Below, piece after piece: positions 11,101-18,714 of a stretch of DNA of 64,000 nucleotides. Origin of the DNA: Acinetobacter gerneri DSM 14967 = CIP 107464 = MTCC 9824 (GTDB taxonomy: Bacteria > Pseudomonadota > Gammaproteobacteria > Pseudomonadales > Moraxellaceae); NCBI RefSeq assembly GCF_000368565.1, contig NZ_KB849544.1, positions 157,064-221,063 of the forward strand, given 5' to 3'. Every line of letters starts with the position of its first letter. The first letter of the stretch is position 1. Below the pieces are notes generated by a model. It was not told the DNA's origin, made no database searches, and saw only the letters and a list, made by a program, of their open reading frames with translations. Both the position numbers and the translations under genes were made by a program.

Positions 11101-11170
11101 ATTATTAACGTTGAAAAATGTGACAACTTCTGTAGATGAATTATTACAAACTAAACAATTGTTGTTCTAA
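5189..11170 (+). CDS. Giant BapA-type biofilm adhesin with 12 Ig-like repeats, probably secreted by type I secretion
   Basis: This protein of about 1993 residues opens with a BapA-prefix-like domain (residues ~1-120, no signal peptide). A Gly/Val-rich linker (LLGGVGDLLGGVVGGVGTLVGG) follows, then 12 tandem Ig-like units of about 92 residues with the pattern DTG..DGITN.GT....WQYS.DGGKTW....F.L.EG.Y....V.V...D.AGN. Next come VCBS/cadherin-like modules. The C-terminus has a GTSGNDLF..GGNDTL motif and an acidic hydrophobic tail like VC_A0849-type T1SS targets. Met at 5189 has an AGG ribosome site; an ATG 12 bp upstream is in frame. No T1SS transporter genes are nearby. Related Acinetobacter proteins are Bap, BLP1 and BLP2. 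Confidence 0.88.
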   Translation: MPQISVISETSRKVLQQTNTINNIGLTENSLVVLSIATSDLLSVARSGTTLSITVANSQPITIANYFNNDGSTQNILALAPTNSSSIYQAKFSLANGATSTVSLSSYASIDSLLKTQLSVSPTTTVDNTVVPTTVSADSVNTSTNTATAKASSTSLLGGVGDLLGGVVGGVGTLVGGLLNGQPIKFTLLADNGVSNTDGITNNGTIVVSGLTATTVWQYSVDSGVTWKVATGSTQINLPQGSYPAGSVQVKITDATGEITAQTDQAYTIDMAAPQTPFLSLVSDTGTSRNDLVSSSGAVKVNNIEAGATWQYSLDGGKTWINATGNTFELAEGYYAFQQVCARVIDVAGNPSAPGYLGTATIDKTAPLAISVKLFADTGSNGADGITNDGTMVVGGIETNATWQYSLNGGTTWLKGTGTTFLVPGGVYDVNQIQVRQTDLAGNVGPNTPYNASLNVVTTLPTAPNAKLANDTGISATDGITNDGTVLVSNVPAGSTWQYSVDGGKTWINGTGSSFVTPEGNHVVEVRSVDVAGNNSTPTIVGSITVDTTKPTAPTVKLENDTGANPNDGITSDGTVLVSNVPTGSTWSYSTDGGKTWNKGSGSSFDLAPGVYPAGQVLVKATSVAGNDSANADAGALTIVNEPPATPVLTLVSDTGFDANDGITSNGTINVDTKGSSWSYTLDGGKTWTVGTGTAFVLPEGKYDPASKLVLVKSTNVAGESSPEVALPKAITVDTSAPVAPITTLAADTGISATDGITNNGTVNISGIEPNAFVQYSTDNGATWKFANGSSFVLTEGVYAAGQVQVKSTDLAGNASPVTKLGATTVDQTAPNAATIKLANDTGSSNIDGISSDGTIAVTGVETGATWQYSVDNGKTWLTGTGSSFVLAEGNYPAGQVQVRVVDAAGNLGTSTSAKAIVVDSTAPAAATLKLATDTGVSAIDGITNNGTINVTGLESGATWAYSTDGGKTWNVSTGTSFSLAEGTYAANQIQVKQTDTAGNTGAVSSISTIIVVDKTAPASASFSLVQDTGSNATDGVTNNGDIKVAGIETGASWQYSIDSGKTWVAGTGTSFTLAEGTYTAGQVQVKVQDAAGNTSAVTQNAQQLVIDKTAPNPATLALANDTGVSNTDGITADGTVNVSNVEAGATWQYSTDGGQTWKQGTNNNFVLANGTYADGTVKVRVTDLAGNTKDSSLGQIVVSNTAPTGITAKITGISDDTGNKGDWVTTDHTLTISGTITRALTSNEVVQISKDGGKTWINATTTSTTWSAVDPSNLATGKYNYQVRIVDLAGNATSSSTQAVNVVDLQANNDIANILGYQSLPSPVAVNQSSGLFSIAVQGFIIRADAATDSNAYTVGKGDVNNVVISSGSLGLGIQLSTLTLMIYKYNAATGNYEYYREDPNFGASISIIGGISGGSSNQTLTEGKYIFSVKQNGLGAAFYLGGMSVKGTSQDYGQLVTTGNAINDGNADVHTGSVSVVKVSSSTGASSDVGQDLNYSTTIQGQYGILKIAANGAYIYERDYNNSNAIGKVDTFTYTIKDQWGNTSDAKIYMQIGADGLVFDPNNPGDNASANITAVNDVYTTNNAIKVSQSKTVYSATDMDNKIYSPDSSADRGYIDFTGNAKGQTSVTSGFIFKTTDVNYASITIDGKSLLTLNYSLNVSYGSTVQLTVEKYVNGAWTIVSSGYQFTSSVSSNNPGVLSVYNYENTATEYRIVMNTSGSNSYSTNTAYFDNYGMTSSSLKVGSYSLSSNDVSGNVTSNDKGGIYAKVTDVNGTNVSSSGTTTINSTTGTGKLIIAADGSYTYSPGSVKVSDLGKIDAFNYTITAGKSVSSAQLVFHVTADGVIMSGGSSGTYTLNGTSGNDLFVSRGSNDEFNLNGGNDTLIYNLLNKNDATGGNGKDSVNGFTVMKSTNWNTDIDFIDVKSLLSDQAPTSANIKNFISSVQVKNASGGTDTVLLVDRDGTGTNYNPTELLTLKNVTTSVDELLQTKQLLF
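5735..9100 (+). repeat. Twelve tandem ~276-bp repeats coding for Ig-like domains
   Basis: Units of roughly 90-98 codons repeat inside the adhesin gene. The codons for ATWQYS and DGGKTW recur in nearly every unit. Units 8-11 are most alike. Units 1, 2 and 12 are the most diverged, as expected if gain and loss of copies occurs by recombination in the middle. Confidence 0.85.
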
Positions 11171-11190
11171 TTTAAATATTTAGATTAAAT

Positions 11191-11226
11191 TAAAAAATGA
11201 GGATCTTAGGATCCTCATTTTTATTG
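11191..11226. terminator. Bidirectional terminator between the adhesin and xseB
   Basis: AAAAATGAGGATC and GATCCTCATTTTT form a perfect 13-bp stem around TTAG. It has A-runs on the left and T-runs on the right, so it can serve both convergent genes. Confidence 0.88.
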
Positions 11227-11236
11227 GACTAAAAAT

Positions 11237-11431
11237 TTAGTCTTTAAATGTTTCATCTAACGCTGTTTGTACAGCATCAATTCGTGATTTACACGCTTTA
11301 TAGGCTTGCATAGACTCTTCAACAACTTTCATTAGATTGTCGATATCAGGTTCATCCTGAGATTCAAGCAAAGCTGCATTTTGCTTCAAAATTTCATAAC
11401 CTTCTTTAAATGTTAACTCTTTCTTTGCCAT
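11237..11431 (-). CDS. xseB: Exodeoxyribonuclease VII small subunit
   Basis: The 64 residues match XseB in size and pattern (LTFKEGYEILKQNAALLES, then NLMKVVEESMQAYKACKSRI), two helices that coat the XseA stalk. ExoVII degrades single-stranded DNA from both ends into short oligonucleotides. It lies 98 bp downstream of xseA on the same strand, probably one operon. Confidence 0.9.
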   Translation of the reverse strand: MAKKELTFKEGYEILKQNAALLESQDEPDIDNLMKVVEESMQAYKACKSRIDAVQTALDETFKD

Positions 11432-11529
11432 TCACTTCACCTATACATAAATTAAATTTGTTTATAAAAATCAAGCACAATACTGATTTAAAAATAAGAA
11501 AAATCTCATAAATTGGGGGATGATAAGGA

Positions 11530-12795
11530 CTAAGGATTTACATGATCAATTTGCTGAATACTTACATCAATCGTGCCATCTTGCATTTCAATCGCTAAAC
11601 GATCGCCGTGAATTTGCGAAACAGACTTAATTGCTTTTTGTTCATGTCGAATGATTGCATAACCTTTTGCCATCACATTTTTGGGATTTTGCAATAGTGT
11701 CTCACGCATCAAACTCTCTGTTTTTACTGAAGCAGACTTGATTACTTGTTGAGCAAAATACGCCGTAGATGATTTATAAAGTTGCAGATTTTTAAGTGAA
11801 TCAGAAACTTGCCTTTTCGCATAAGTTTCGATGAGTTGCATACACTGATCATTTTGATTTTGATATGCCGAGATATGCTGTTTAGAATAAAGTTTGATCA
11901 TCTGCAAAAAATCAGCAGCGTGTTGTGCACGTTCAACAATGATATTGCGAATCCCCGCAATAACCTTACTTGGCGTATCAAAAGAGCGGTGTGCCACTTC
12001 ATCCAAAATAGTGCGATCTTTTTCATGCCCAATCCCGACCCAAATCGGCACAGAACGTTTGCATAACAAAGCCGCAAGTTCATAATCATTTAAATAGGCC
12101 AAATCATTGACAGAACCACCACCACGAATAATCACAATTAAATCAGGTGCATGGTCATATTTTTCAGCCCAATCACGTAAGCCATTGCCTAAAGCTTGCA
12201 TAATACTTTGCGGAGCTGTATTGCCTTGAAAAGTCGCTGAATAATAAACAAACTGACATAAATTGGCATTTTGCAATTGATCTGCATCTTTTTTAAAATC
12301 ACCCAAACCGGCTGCATTTTCAGGTGCGATTACTAAGACATTTTCAATATCGAAGGGTGTTGCGAGAAGTTTATTTCGATGAATGAGCTGCTCTTGGGTC
12401 AAACGATCCACAATTTGCAAATATCTTTTTGCCAATTCACCTAAAGTAAAACTTGAATCTATGTCTTCAATATTGACCGAAAAGCCATATTGAGCATCAA
12501 ATTTTGCGCGGACTTTAATTAGAACATTCAAACCTTTATCAAATTCGATACCACTTTCACGTTCGAACTTGGATACGATTTTTTGCGCACTAAATTTCCA
12601 AATCGTTCCTTTACATTGTGCTATGACTTTATCCGAATCTTGTTCTTTTTCAGCAAGTTCAAGATAATAATGACCCGCTTTTATATTTAGATTTCTAATC
12701 TCCGCTTTCACCCATACCGCTTCACCAAAAGCCATTTTGATAATTTCAGAAACGGTATTGAGGTATTCACTTAGACTCAGCTGAAAATCAGACAT
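11530..12795 (-). CDS. xseA: Exodeoxyribonuclease VII large subunit
   Basis: The 421 residues show an N-terminal OB fold (VWVKAEIRNLNIKAGHYYLEL) and a catalytic core with VIIRGGGSVNDLAYLND and GIGHEKDRTILDEVAH. A helical stalk follows, then a C-terminal segment with KGYAIIRHEQ. It partners with XseB in ssDNA degradation during repair. Length is near normal for the family. xseB follows after a 98-bp gap. Confidence 0.93.
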   Translation of the reverse strand: MSDFQLSLSEYLNTVSEIIKMAFGEAVWVKAEIRNLNIKAGHYYLELAEKEQDSDKVIAQCKGTIWKFSAQKIVSKFERESGIEFDKGLNVLIKVRAKFDAQYGFSVNIEDIDSSFTLGELAKRYLQIVDRLTQEQLIHRNKLLATPFDIENVLVIAPENAAGLGDFKKDADQLQNANLCQFVYYSATFQGNTAPQSIMQALGNGLRDWAEKYDHAPDLIVIIRGGGSVNDLAYLNDYELAALLCKRSVPIWVGIGHEKDRTILDEVAHRSFDTPSKVIAGIRNIIVERAQHAADFLQMIKLYSKQHISAYQNQNDQCMQLIETYAKRQVSDSLKNLQLYKSSTAYFAQQVIKSASVKTESLMRETLLQNPKNVMAKGYAIIRHEQKAIKSVSQIHGDRLAIEMQDGTIDVSIQQIDHVNP

Positions 12796-13024
12796 AATGA
12801 ATGAAAAATAATATAAATAATCGAAAGTTTAATCTGCAAAAACTTGGGATACAAGTTGAATAATTGTGTGATTTGTAGAAAGTGTAGTGAGGATACGCAC
12901 AAAGTCACAATAATGTGTCACAACGAACAGAGAGCAAAAATTCAATGATTCTACTTATATTTCAGTAAAAAAATAAATATTACACAAATCTTTGCTATAT
13001 TTTGTTTTTTGGGACTTTTAATCA

Positions 13025-13465
13025 ATGAAAAAAATTGCATTATTCACACTACTTATGGCTGCACTTTCCGGATGTTCATCTATGCAAAATAAAAGTGAAA
13101 AGAATGTTGATCACGCCGTTGGTATGGCAAATCCAGCAAGCGAATATTGTGTTTCACAAGGTGGGAAGCTTGAAATCCGTGATGAAGCAAATGGACAAGT
13201 AGGTTATTGCCATCTGCCAAATGGTCAAGTTGTAGAAGAGTGGGCATTGTTTAGAAGTGCAAATACCCAATGTAATCCAGAAGAAGCTAAAAAGTTGATT
13301 GGGCAAAGTAATTTGACTGATGAGCAAATTAAACAATTAACGCAAGCAGCAAACGTACGTAATGTTGCCCCAGGACAGCCTGTCACTATGGATTTTCGCT
13401 CTGATCGAGTCACTGTAATGACAGATCCTAAGACTAAAATAATCAGCAATGCTTCTTGCGGATAA
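13025..13465 (+). CDS. Lipoprotein with DUF333 and peptidase-inhibitor-I78-like domains
   Basis: The 146-residue protein has a lipoprotein signal ending in LSGC (Cys17). A DUF333 domain follows at about 35-75 (NPASEYCVSQGGKLEIR, then GYCHLPNGQVVEEWALFR). The C-terminal ~55 residues (LIGQSNLTDEQI, VRNVAPGQPVTMDFRSDRV) resemble I78-family protease inhibitors. It is expected to sit in a periplasm-facing membrane. An anti-protease role is inference from family resemblance. Single gene with its own promoter region. Confidence 0.8.
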   Translation: MKKIALFTLLMAALSGCSSMQNKSEKNVDHAVGMANPASEYCVSQGGKLEIRDEANGQVGYCHLPNGQVVEEWALFRSANTQCNPEEAKKLIGQSNLTDEQIKQLTQAANVRNVAPGQPVTMDFRSDRVTVMTDPKTKIISNASCG

Positions 13466-13720
13466 TAGATGTAATGCTATGCCTTCTGAAAAGGGGGCAT
13501 ATTTAATTAAGTGTTAAAAATTAATAAAACATGTATAAAGACGGAGTCGAAAAAATGCTAACTGGTAGCTTATTATAATTACTTTTTTGAAAAGATAATT
13601 TGCATTAAAAGGCAGAGTCGATATTTAAAATTGCAGTTGGTCGTACAAGAAGATTTAGCTTGATGATTATCAAGGGGGAGAGTTTTTACGGAAGGGTATC
13701 ATGTTCCAAATTGTGATGAA

Positions 13721-14026
13721 TTGATTTCAATATTTGGATGTGAATGTAATATTGACTCAGAATATAATCAGAGAATAGAGTTTTTTGATTCAAATCAAAA
13801 CAAACTTATTTTAATTATTAATTTGATTATTGATTCAGTGATAGTGCAGTTTCTATATAAAGAAACTGTTGTATATCAATCTTTTTTTGAGGGGGTGGTT
13901 GATTTCCAAGTTTTTGAAGACAGTCAATCTCTTAGGTTAGTTTTTTTAGAAAATAAGTATTTAACTCTTGAAATTAAAGTTTGGCCTGAAATTTCTCTTA
14001 AATTAACTGGCATGATTAATGAATAA
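13721..14026 (+). CDS. Immunity-like orphan protein, start uncertain or N-terminally truncated
   Basis: A reading frame runs to a stop after 14020. The only usable start inside it is TTG at 13721, giving 101 residues. The frame stays open upstream to about 13667 and there encodes YHVPNCDE before LISIFGCEC, which looks like authentic protein, so a 5' part may have been lost. The pattern (short loop, ELISIFG, acidic beta strands) loosely resembles small immunity proteins such as Imm50, but this is weak. It lies in an island of similar orphan genes. Confidence 0.4.
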   Translation: MISIFGCECNIDSEYNQRIEFFDSNQNKLILIINLIIDSVIVQFLYKETVVYQSFFEGVVDFQVFEDSQSLRLVFLENKYLTLEIKVWPEISLKLTGMINE

Positions 14027-14177
14027 ATGAGGCCATTTTTGCAATAGGCCATAATAGGTATTCGTGGATGAATTGTTAGTGATAAACAACAAGAAATTAT
14101 CCGTAGAATTGTGTCAAAAATGAATGATTTAATATTGGCAGCTTTAATTCTGTTTAAGACCCTATAGGACAATATTT

Positions 14178-14651
14178 ATGAGTATGGTTGGTTTTTGCGG
14201 TGGATGTACAATGTATGAGGTGGGTCTGAGTCAAGTTATGGAAAATTTCTTTGAAGCCTTGAGAAGGGTGTTGCAGTCAGCACCTAGCGACATGGATAGG
14301 TCATTGGTATTAGACCGACTATATAAACGATATGTTCGCTTTGAGGATATAGATAAGACAAAGAAAATTATGGATTATTGTAAAGCCGGATTAATTGATG
14401 TAGGTAACATAGATGAGAATAATGCTCAATTTATACGATATTTTCGATCTTTTGAGTCTTGTTTGAGTAGTGCGATTCATTTTCGTCAGGCATTTGGAGA
14501 CTATCAGCCTATTAAGATAGCCATAACAGATTTACCTTGGTGTATATTGGAAGGGCAAAGATCTTTACATGAATATGATCAATTAGAAGATAAACCTTTT
14601 TGGCTGAGAGCATATACAGAAGAAGAAATTGATCGGTTAAGTAATTTGTGA
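14178..14651 (+). CDS. Orphan 157-aa protein in immunity-like island
   Basis: I do not recognise this family. It is a soluble, mixed-charge protein with a Gly/Cys-rich N-terminus (MSMVGFCGGCTMYEVG), helical middle and acidic C-terminal end. There is no signal peptide or TM segment. The ATG follows AGGA at good spacing, which supports real translation. An immunity-type role is inferred only from size, composition and its place among similar genes between housekeeping loci. Confidence 0.6.
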   Translation: MSMVGFCGGCTMYEVGLSQVMENFFEALRRVLQSAPSDMDRSLVLDRLYKRYVRFEDIDKTKKIMDYCKAGLIDVGNIDENNAQFIRYFRSFESCLSSAIHFRQAFGDYQPIKIAITDLPWCILEGQRSLHEYDQLEDKPFWLRAYTEEEIDRLSNL

Positions 14652-14967
14652 GTTAATGATTTTTAAGAAGGTCATCCAAAATGGCTTTATATCTTTTATT
14701 TTAATTTTGGTTTAAAAAATTTAATTTTAAAGAAATAGTGGGGTAAATAAAATCTAATGAGTGCCTGAGCCTAGAGATGAAATCTTAGAGATAAAGTGGT
14801 TTCTTATCCGTTAAAATGTCATTGGCTTATTCACAAATACTTAAAAAGAAAGCTGAATTTATAAAATTTGAAGAAACTAGCTTGATTTAGATAATCATGT
14901 ATTGATTTGAGATTAAAATCGTTCAACTTTTAAAGGCATAGATTTATAAAATAACAAGGAAAATTTA
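14652..14967. other. Non-coding gap with probable gene debris
   Basis: The 315 bp carry only short broken frames. One at 14818 encodes MSLAYSQILKKKAEF and stops after 24 codons. This is consistent with decayed genes in the island. I see no promoter or hairpin of note. Confidence 0.35.
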
Positions 14968-15447
14968 ATGAGAGCTTTACATCAAGTCGCAGCCAGTCAG
15001 TTAGGGGTAGGTGTATGGTATCAAAAGGGGTTTGAACAAAATGGTATAGCGTTTACTTCGCCGAATGAAGATGAAATATTTGAAACATTAGGGGCACAAT
15101 GTGCAAATTGTCATACTATTGTATGGATAACAGGTCGTAGTGACCCTATTTTAAATGAAGAAGTCCCTCAATATGCTAAACATGGTGGACCAGCTTACCG
15201 TAAGTATATCAAAGATAACCTAAAACGTTTTCTTCGATCATTACCGTCTTGTCCGCACTGTCATCAACAAGCTTATGATTTATTTATAAATAATATCGTT
15301 ATACCAAGGTATCAGAATGGAGAGTCCTATTCATTAGAAACTGATCAAGGCGTAAATGAAGAAATGTCAGCTAAAGTCAAGGATATTGCTATTTGGTGGT
15401 ATGGCGACGAAACAGAGGCCAAAAGACTAAATTTACATTTTTTATGA
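14968..15447 (+). CDS. Orphan 159-aa protein with two CxxC zinc-ribbon-like pairs
   Basis: Two cysteine pairs stand out: CANCH at about residues 45-49 and CPHCH near 97-101, about 50 residues apart, as in a zinc ribbon. The rest is soluble, with an IWWYGDETEAKRLNLHF C-terminus. The ribosome site (AAGGAAAATTTA) before the ATG is strong. Function unknown. Genomic context suggests an immunity or toxin-associated gene. The metal-binding reading is inferred from cysteine spacing. Confidence 0.65.
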   Translation: MRALHQVAASQLGVGVWYQKGFEQNGIAFTSPNEDEIFETLGAQCANCHTIVWITGRSDPILNEEVPQYAKHGGPAYRKYIKDNLKRFLRSLPSCPHCHQQAYDLFINNIVIPRYQNGESYSLETDQGVNEEMSAKVKDIAIWWYGDETEAKRLNLHFL

Positions 15448-15672
15448 TGTTGATCTTTTCTTGATGGTTATAAAAATTTTGTAAACAAGTCATTAATTTC
15501 TTAAAACGATTACGTTATTCATTAACCCTGATACGAAATATTCTGAGACTATTCCGAAAACAATTAAATAATCTGATGGGGTAATTTATGCATTCGATAT
15601 GAGAACTAAGTCATTGAAAGCTCTTCACGATTACAGAATTAAGCAATAATTTTATTATATAGGTTTTTAAAG

Positions 15673-17022
15673 ATGAAAATCAAAAATCCAATTCTTACTG
15701 AAATTTATACTGCCAAAATATTAAGAAATCCTCAAGATTTTTTTGAGCGATTGAGGTTTAGATGTGAATATTATCCTGAATTAATTCCTGAGAAATGTGG
15801 TTTTTGGGAACCCTTTAAAATCAAGTTTTCACCTGAAATAATTGATACTTTGATTCCTGATGATCGAGGAGGACAAGCAGATAGTTTATATTGGAATAGG
15901 GTGAAGAAGACACGAGCATGGGGAGCTTTAAATGTCCCTATTCATGACGATCAGCATAGCACAGAGTCGATTCATAGTGAATTAGAGCAAACGGATCAAA
16001 ATAAATTGATAGATTATGTAAAAAAAGTTTGTCATAAGTTCGATGCTGATTTAGCTATAATAGATATGGATGTCGAGGACAGTTGGCGAATCGCTAATCC
16101 TCACATTGGTGGCATTCATCCTACTACCAACCAACTTGAGCATTGGCTACCTGATATGTATTGGGGAGTTGTTTTTGGGAAGCCCTATGTAGATTTATGG
16201 GGTAAAAAATTATTCGAAGTACCTGCTTTTAAAGTTGAAAAATTATCAGATGATATGGTGTTTATTCAACTTACTGCTGATATTAGCGATCTTATCAATG
16301 ATCCTGAGCAAGTGCGAATTGAACGGGAAAAAGTAAAAGCTTTTTTAAATAACTATGTTTTTTACTCTCCAGAAAAAGGATATCAAGGTAATTCATTATG
16401 GTTTTTTGCTGGAAGGTCGGAAGATAATTTGATATGGATTCCAAGATTAGGATCTTACCCAAAAATTTTTAATACCCCACACTTTATATTTGGAACTCAG
16501 ATAGAAGATGACGTTATTCTTGAACCAAGAATAGTTGAATCAAATAACTGGGAGATTCAATTAGCTAAAGAGTGGTTAACACAGTCATATCCACCTGATG
16601 AACCAGATTTATCAACTGGAACAGTTGAGCAAATTAGATTTTTTTTCGCTCCTGAATCCTATGATTCATCTATCGATAAAGAGTTATTTATTGGGGCGTG
16701 GGATCGACCAAATCAGGATAACCAAAGTATCAAGGATTTTGCTGAAATTAGCTTACATGATTTAAGTGAAAGTTACCCAACTGCTGTATCATCTTGGACT
16801 TGTCTTGAGACGAGAGTTGAACATAACGAAAGATATTCTGAAGTATATTTGGATCAAGCTGATCAACAAGAAATGAATCTATTTCGGATTGCGGTAAAGA
16901 TGATTATTTTTGAAAAGTTTTTTGTCAAAGTGACTTTTATGGATTATTGGTGCATTGATTTAGAAGATTCAAAAAAGGTTTCGTATCCTCTTTTTAGCTC
17001 ATTTAAAGCTAAAACTGATTAA
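15673..17022 (+). CDS. Orphan 449-aa protein, possibly a two-domain immunity protein
   Basis: A soluble, Trp-rich protein without signal or TM segments. Residues ~1-235 include WGVVFGKPYVDLWGKKLFEVPA, which recalls immunity proteins of the Imm52 kind. Residues ~300-449 (ELFIGAWDRP, SWTCLETRVEH) look like a second domain. I cannot name a family with confidence. It is the largest gene of the orphan island, and no toxin gene adjoins it. Confidence 0.6.
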   Translation: MKIKNPILTEIYTAKILRNPQDFFERLRFRCEYYPELIPEKCGFWEPFKIKFSPEIIDTLIPDDRGGQADSLYWNRVKKTRAWGALNVPIHDDQHSTESIHSELEQTDQNKLIDYVKKVCHKFDADLAIIDMDVEDSWRIANPHIGGIHPTTNQLEHWLPDMYWGVVFGKPYVDLWGKKLFEVPAFKVEKLSDDMVFIQLTADISDLINDPEQVRIEREKVKAFLNNYVFYSPEKGYQGNSLWFFAGRSEDNLIWIPRLGSYPKIFNTPHFIFGTQIEDDVILEPRIVESNNWEIQLAKEWLTQSYPPDEPDLSTGTVEQIRFFFAPESYDSSIDKELFIGAWDRPNQDNQSIKDFAEISLHDLSESYPTAVSSWTCLETRVEHNERYSEVYLDQADQQEMNLFRIAVKMIIFEKFFVKVTFMDYWCIDLEDSKKVSYPLFSSFKAKTD

Positions 17023-17196
17023 TTTGATAGTAATAATTGAAAGGATATTAATACAAAAATGGGGGGTAAATCACCTTTATTGAGAGATGCCCCCAAATAG
17101 GACATTTAGTCTGATTTTGGGGATTATTAATTTTAAAAACATCATCGAGTCATTCTGCAGTTCATAATAATTGGTTGACAAAAAAAGGGGAAAATA

Positions 17197-17247
17197 ATGA
17201 ATTATTATGCGATTAAAGATGATTTTTATACTTACCCGCCTCTATAA
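17197..17247 (+). pseudogene. Short gene stub before the 185-aa orphan
   Basis: A strong ribosome site (AAAGGGGAAAATA) precedes an ATG coding for MNYYAIKDDFYTYPPL and then a stop. A good initiation signal on a 16-codon frame suggests the truncated start of a former gene, in keeping with other debris in this island. A functional leader peptide is the alternative. Confidence 0.35.
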
Positions 17248-17263
17248 GTTATGGAGATAAGAT

Positions 17264-17821
17264 ATGAAGGATAAGCCCTGGATTGAAGAAAGTGATTCAT
17301 TAAGAAATACCTATGGTTTATTAAACAAAAGTGAATTGGATAACTTTTTAAACCTACTTCGAAAATGGGGGGCGATTAATAAGTCATCCATTGAAATGGA
17401 TATTGAAAAAATTGAATTATTAGATTTTTTTGATAGGAATAATGAGTATTGCCATTTTTCTCTTTTTGAAAAAATATGTTCTATGATGGCTAATAGCGAG
17501 CACTTGTACTGGATTCCTACATGTGATGGCGAACAATCATTTTTGGACGATTACGATCCTCCTATGATTGCTAAAACTATGCCTAAAATAGAGGTTCTAA
17601 AAAATGTGAGTTCTTCATTTATGCAGTTGGTAAATGGAGGGTATATGCTATTTGATAGCGAGGAAAGATTTTTTGGAATTATTATTGATGGATATTACAT
17701 GTTAGTTTTTATAAAGAAAGAGTTTGTAGATAGTGAACTTTTAAAGTTTACTGAGAATTGGAAGCATATTGATGAAAATTTAGATTCAATTTTAAAAAAT
17801 GATTTACTTAGTCGGGTGTAG
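17264..17821 (+). CDS. Orphan 185-aa protein in immunity-like island
   Basis: I do not recognise the family. It is an acidic soluble protein with aromatic-rich strands (GGYMLFDSEERFFGIIIDGYYMLVFIKKEF), the kind of fold seen in SMI1/KNR4-like and other immunity proteins, though no diagnostic motif is present. The ATG follows GGAGATAAGAT. It is the last gene of the island before conserved genes resume. Confidence 0.6.
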   Translation: MKDKPWIEESDSLRNTYGLLNKSELDNFLNLLRKWGAINKSSIEMDIEKIELLDFFDRNNEYCHFSLFEKICSMMANSEHLYWIPTCDGEQSFLDDYDPPMIAKTMPKIEVLKNVSSSFMQLVNGGYMLFDSEERFFGIIIDGYYMLVFIKKEFVDSELLKFTENWKHIDENLDSILKNDLLSRV

Positions 17822-18028
17822 TCTTTCAAGGAAATAAACACCTTCCAAACCATAGCCTCTAAAATTAGGTACTTCTAGCCTACTTTAGGGGTCATTGCTT
17901 TTATCCGAATTAAAACCAACATGTTAAAAGATTACTCAGATAGTATATCTATAAAATAGAACCGTTTAAACTGACCCAAAACTCTAAAAATAACAAGACC
18001 ATTCTTTTATGCTTATAATGACACTCCA

Positions 18029-18652
18029 ATGTCCAAGCTTAATCTTGATTGGTTTTATTCAATGACAGACTTAACCATAGAAACCCATCCACTTAAACCA
18101 TTTTTGCCATCCAATGCAAAATTACTCATGCTTGGCAGTTTTCCTCCACCGCAAACACGCTGGAAAATGGACTTTTATTATCCCAATTTTCAAAATGACA
18201 TGTGGCGTATCTTTGGGCTTATTTTTTATCAAAACAAAGATCATTTTATTGATTTAGAACATAAACTATTTCGTGAAAAAGAGATTAAAGATTTCTTGAA
18301 TGAAAAGGGCATTGCGATTTTTGATACGGCGTATAAAGTTACCCGCTTAAAAGCAAATGCCTCTGATAAGTTTCTAAAAATCGAAGTTGCAACTGATTTA
18401 ACATTATTGCTAGATCAAATGCCTTTATGTACAAACATCATGACTACAGGTGATAAAGCCACCGACACACTGATGCTGTCAATGCCGAGTGATACCATGA
18501 AACCGCAAATTGGAGAGTCTTCAAAAGCATATTATCATCACAGAGAGCTTAGACTGTTTAGGATGCCTTCATCATCAAGAGCCTATCCGCTCGCACTTGA
18601 AAAGAAGGCAGAATTTTATAAAAATTTCTTTGAAGAAATTGGTTTAATTTAA
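18029..18652 (+). CDS. Uracil-DNA-glycosylase superfamily protein (Mug/UDG-like)
   Basis: The 207 residues (or 196 if the ATG at 18062 is used) show LLMLGSFPPPQTRWKMDFYYPN and NDMWRIFG near the N-terminus and MPSSSRAYP near the C-terminus. These positions match the substrate-pocket and DNA-contact motifs of the UDG fold. Such enzymes remove uracil or mismatched bases. The exact lesion cannot be told. Homologues tend to begin at MTDLTIETHPL, so 18062 may be the true start; neither ATG has a clear ribosome site. Confidence 0.72.
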   Translation: MSKLNLDWFYSMTDLTIETHPLKPFLPSNAKLLMLGSFPPPQTRWKMDFYYPNFQNDMWRIFGLIFYQNKDHFIDLEHKLFREKEIKDFLNEKGIAIFDTAYKVTRLKANASDKFLKIEVATDLTLLLDQMPLCTNIMTTGDKATDTLMLSMPSDTMKPQIGESSKAYYHHRELRLFRMPSSSRAYPLALEKKAEFYKNFFEEIGLI

Positions 18653-18669
18653 ATGAATATTCATATAGT

Positions 18670-18701
18670 TATGCTCTAAAATCATACAACTTTAGAGCAT
18701 A
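18670..18701. terminator. Hairpin between convergent genes
   Basis: ATGCTCTAAA and TTTAGAGCAT form a perfect 10-bp stem between the UDG-like gene and the convergent transporter gene. The U-tract is weak. Confidence 0.6.
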
Positions 18702-18714
18702 TGAATTTAGATAT

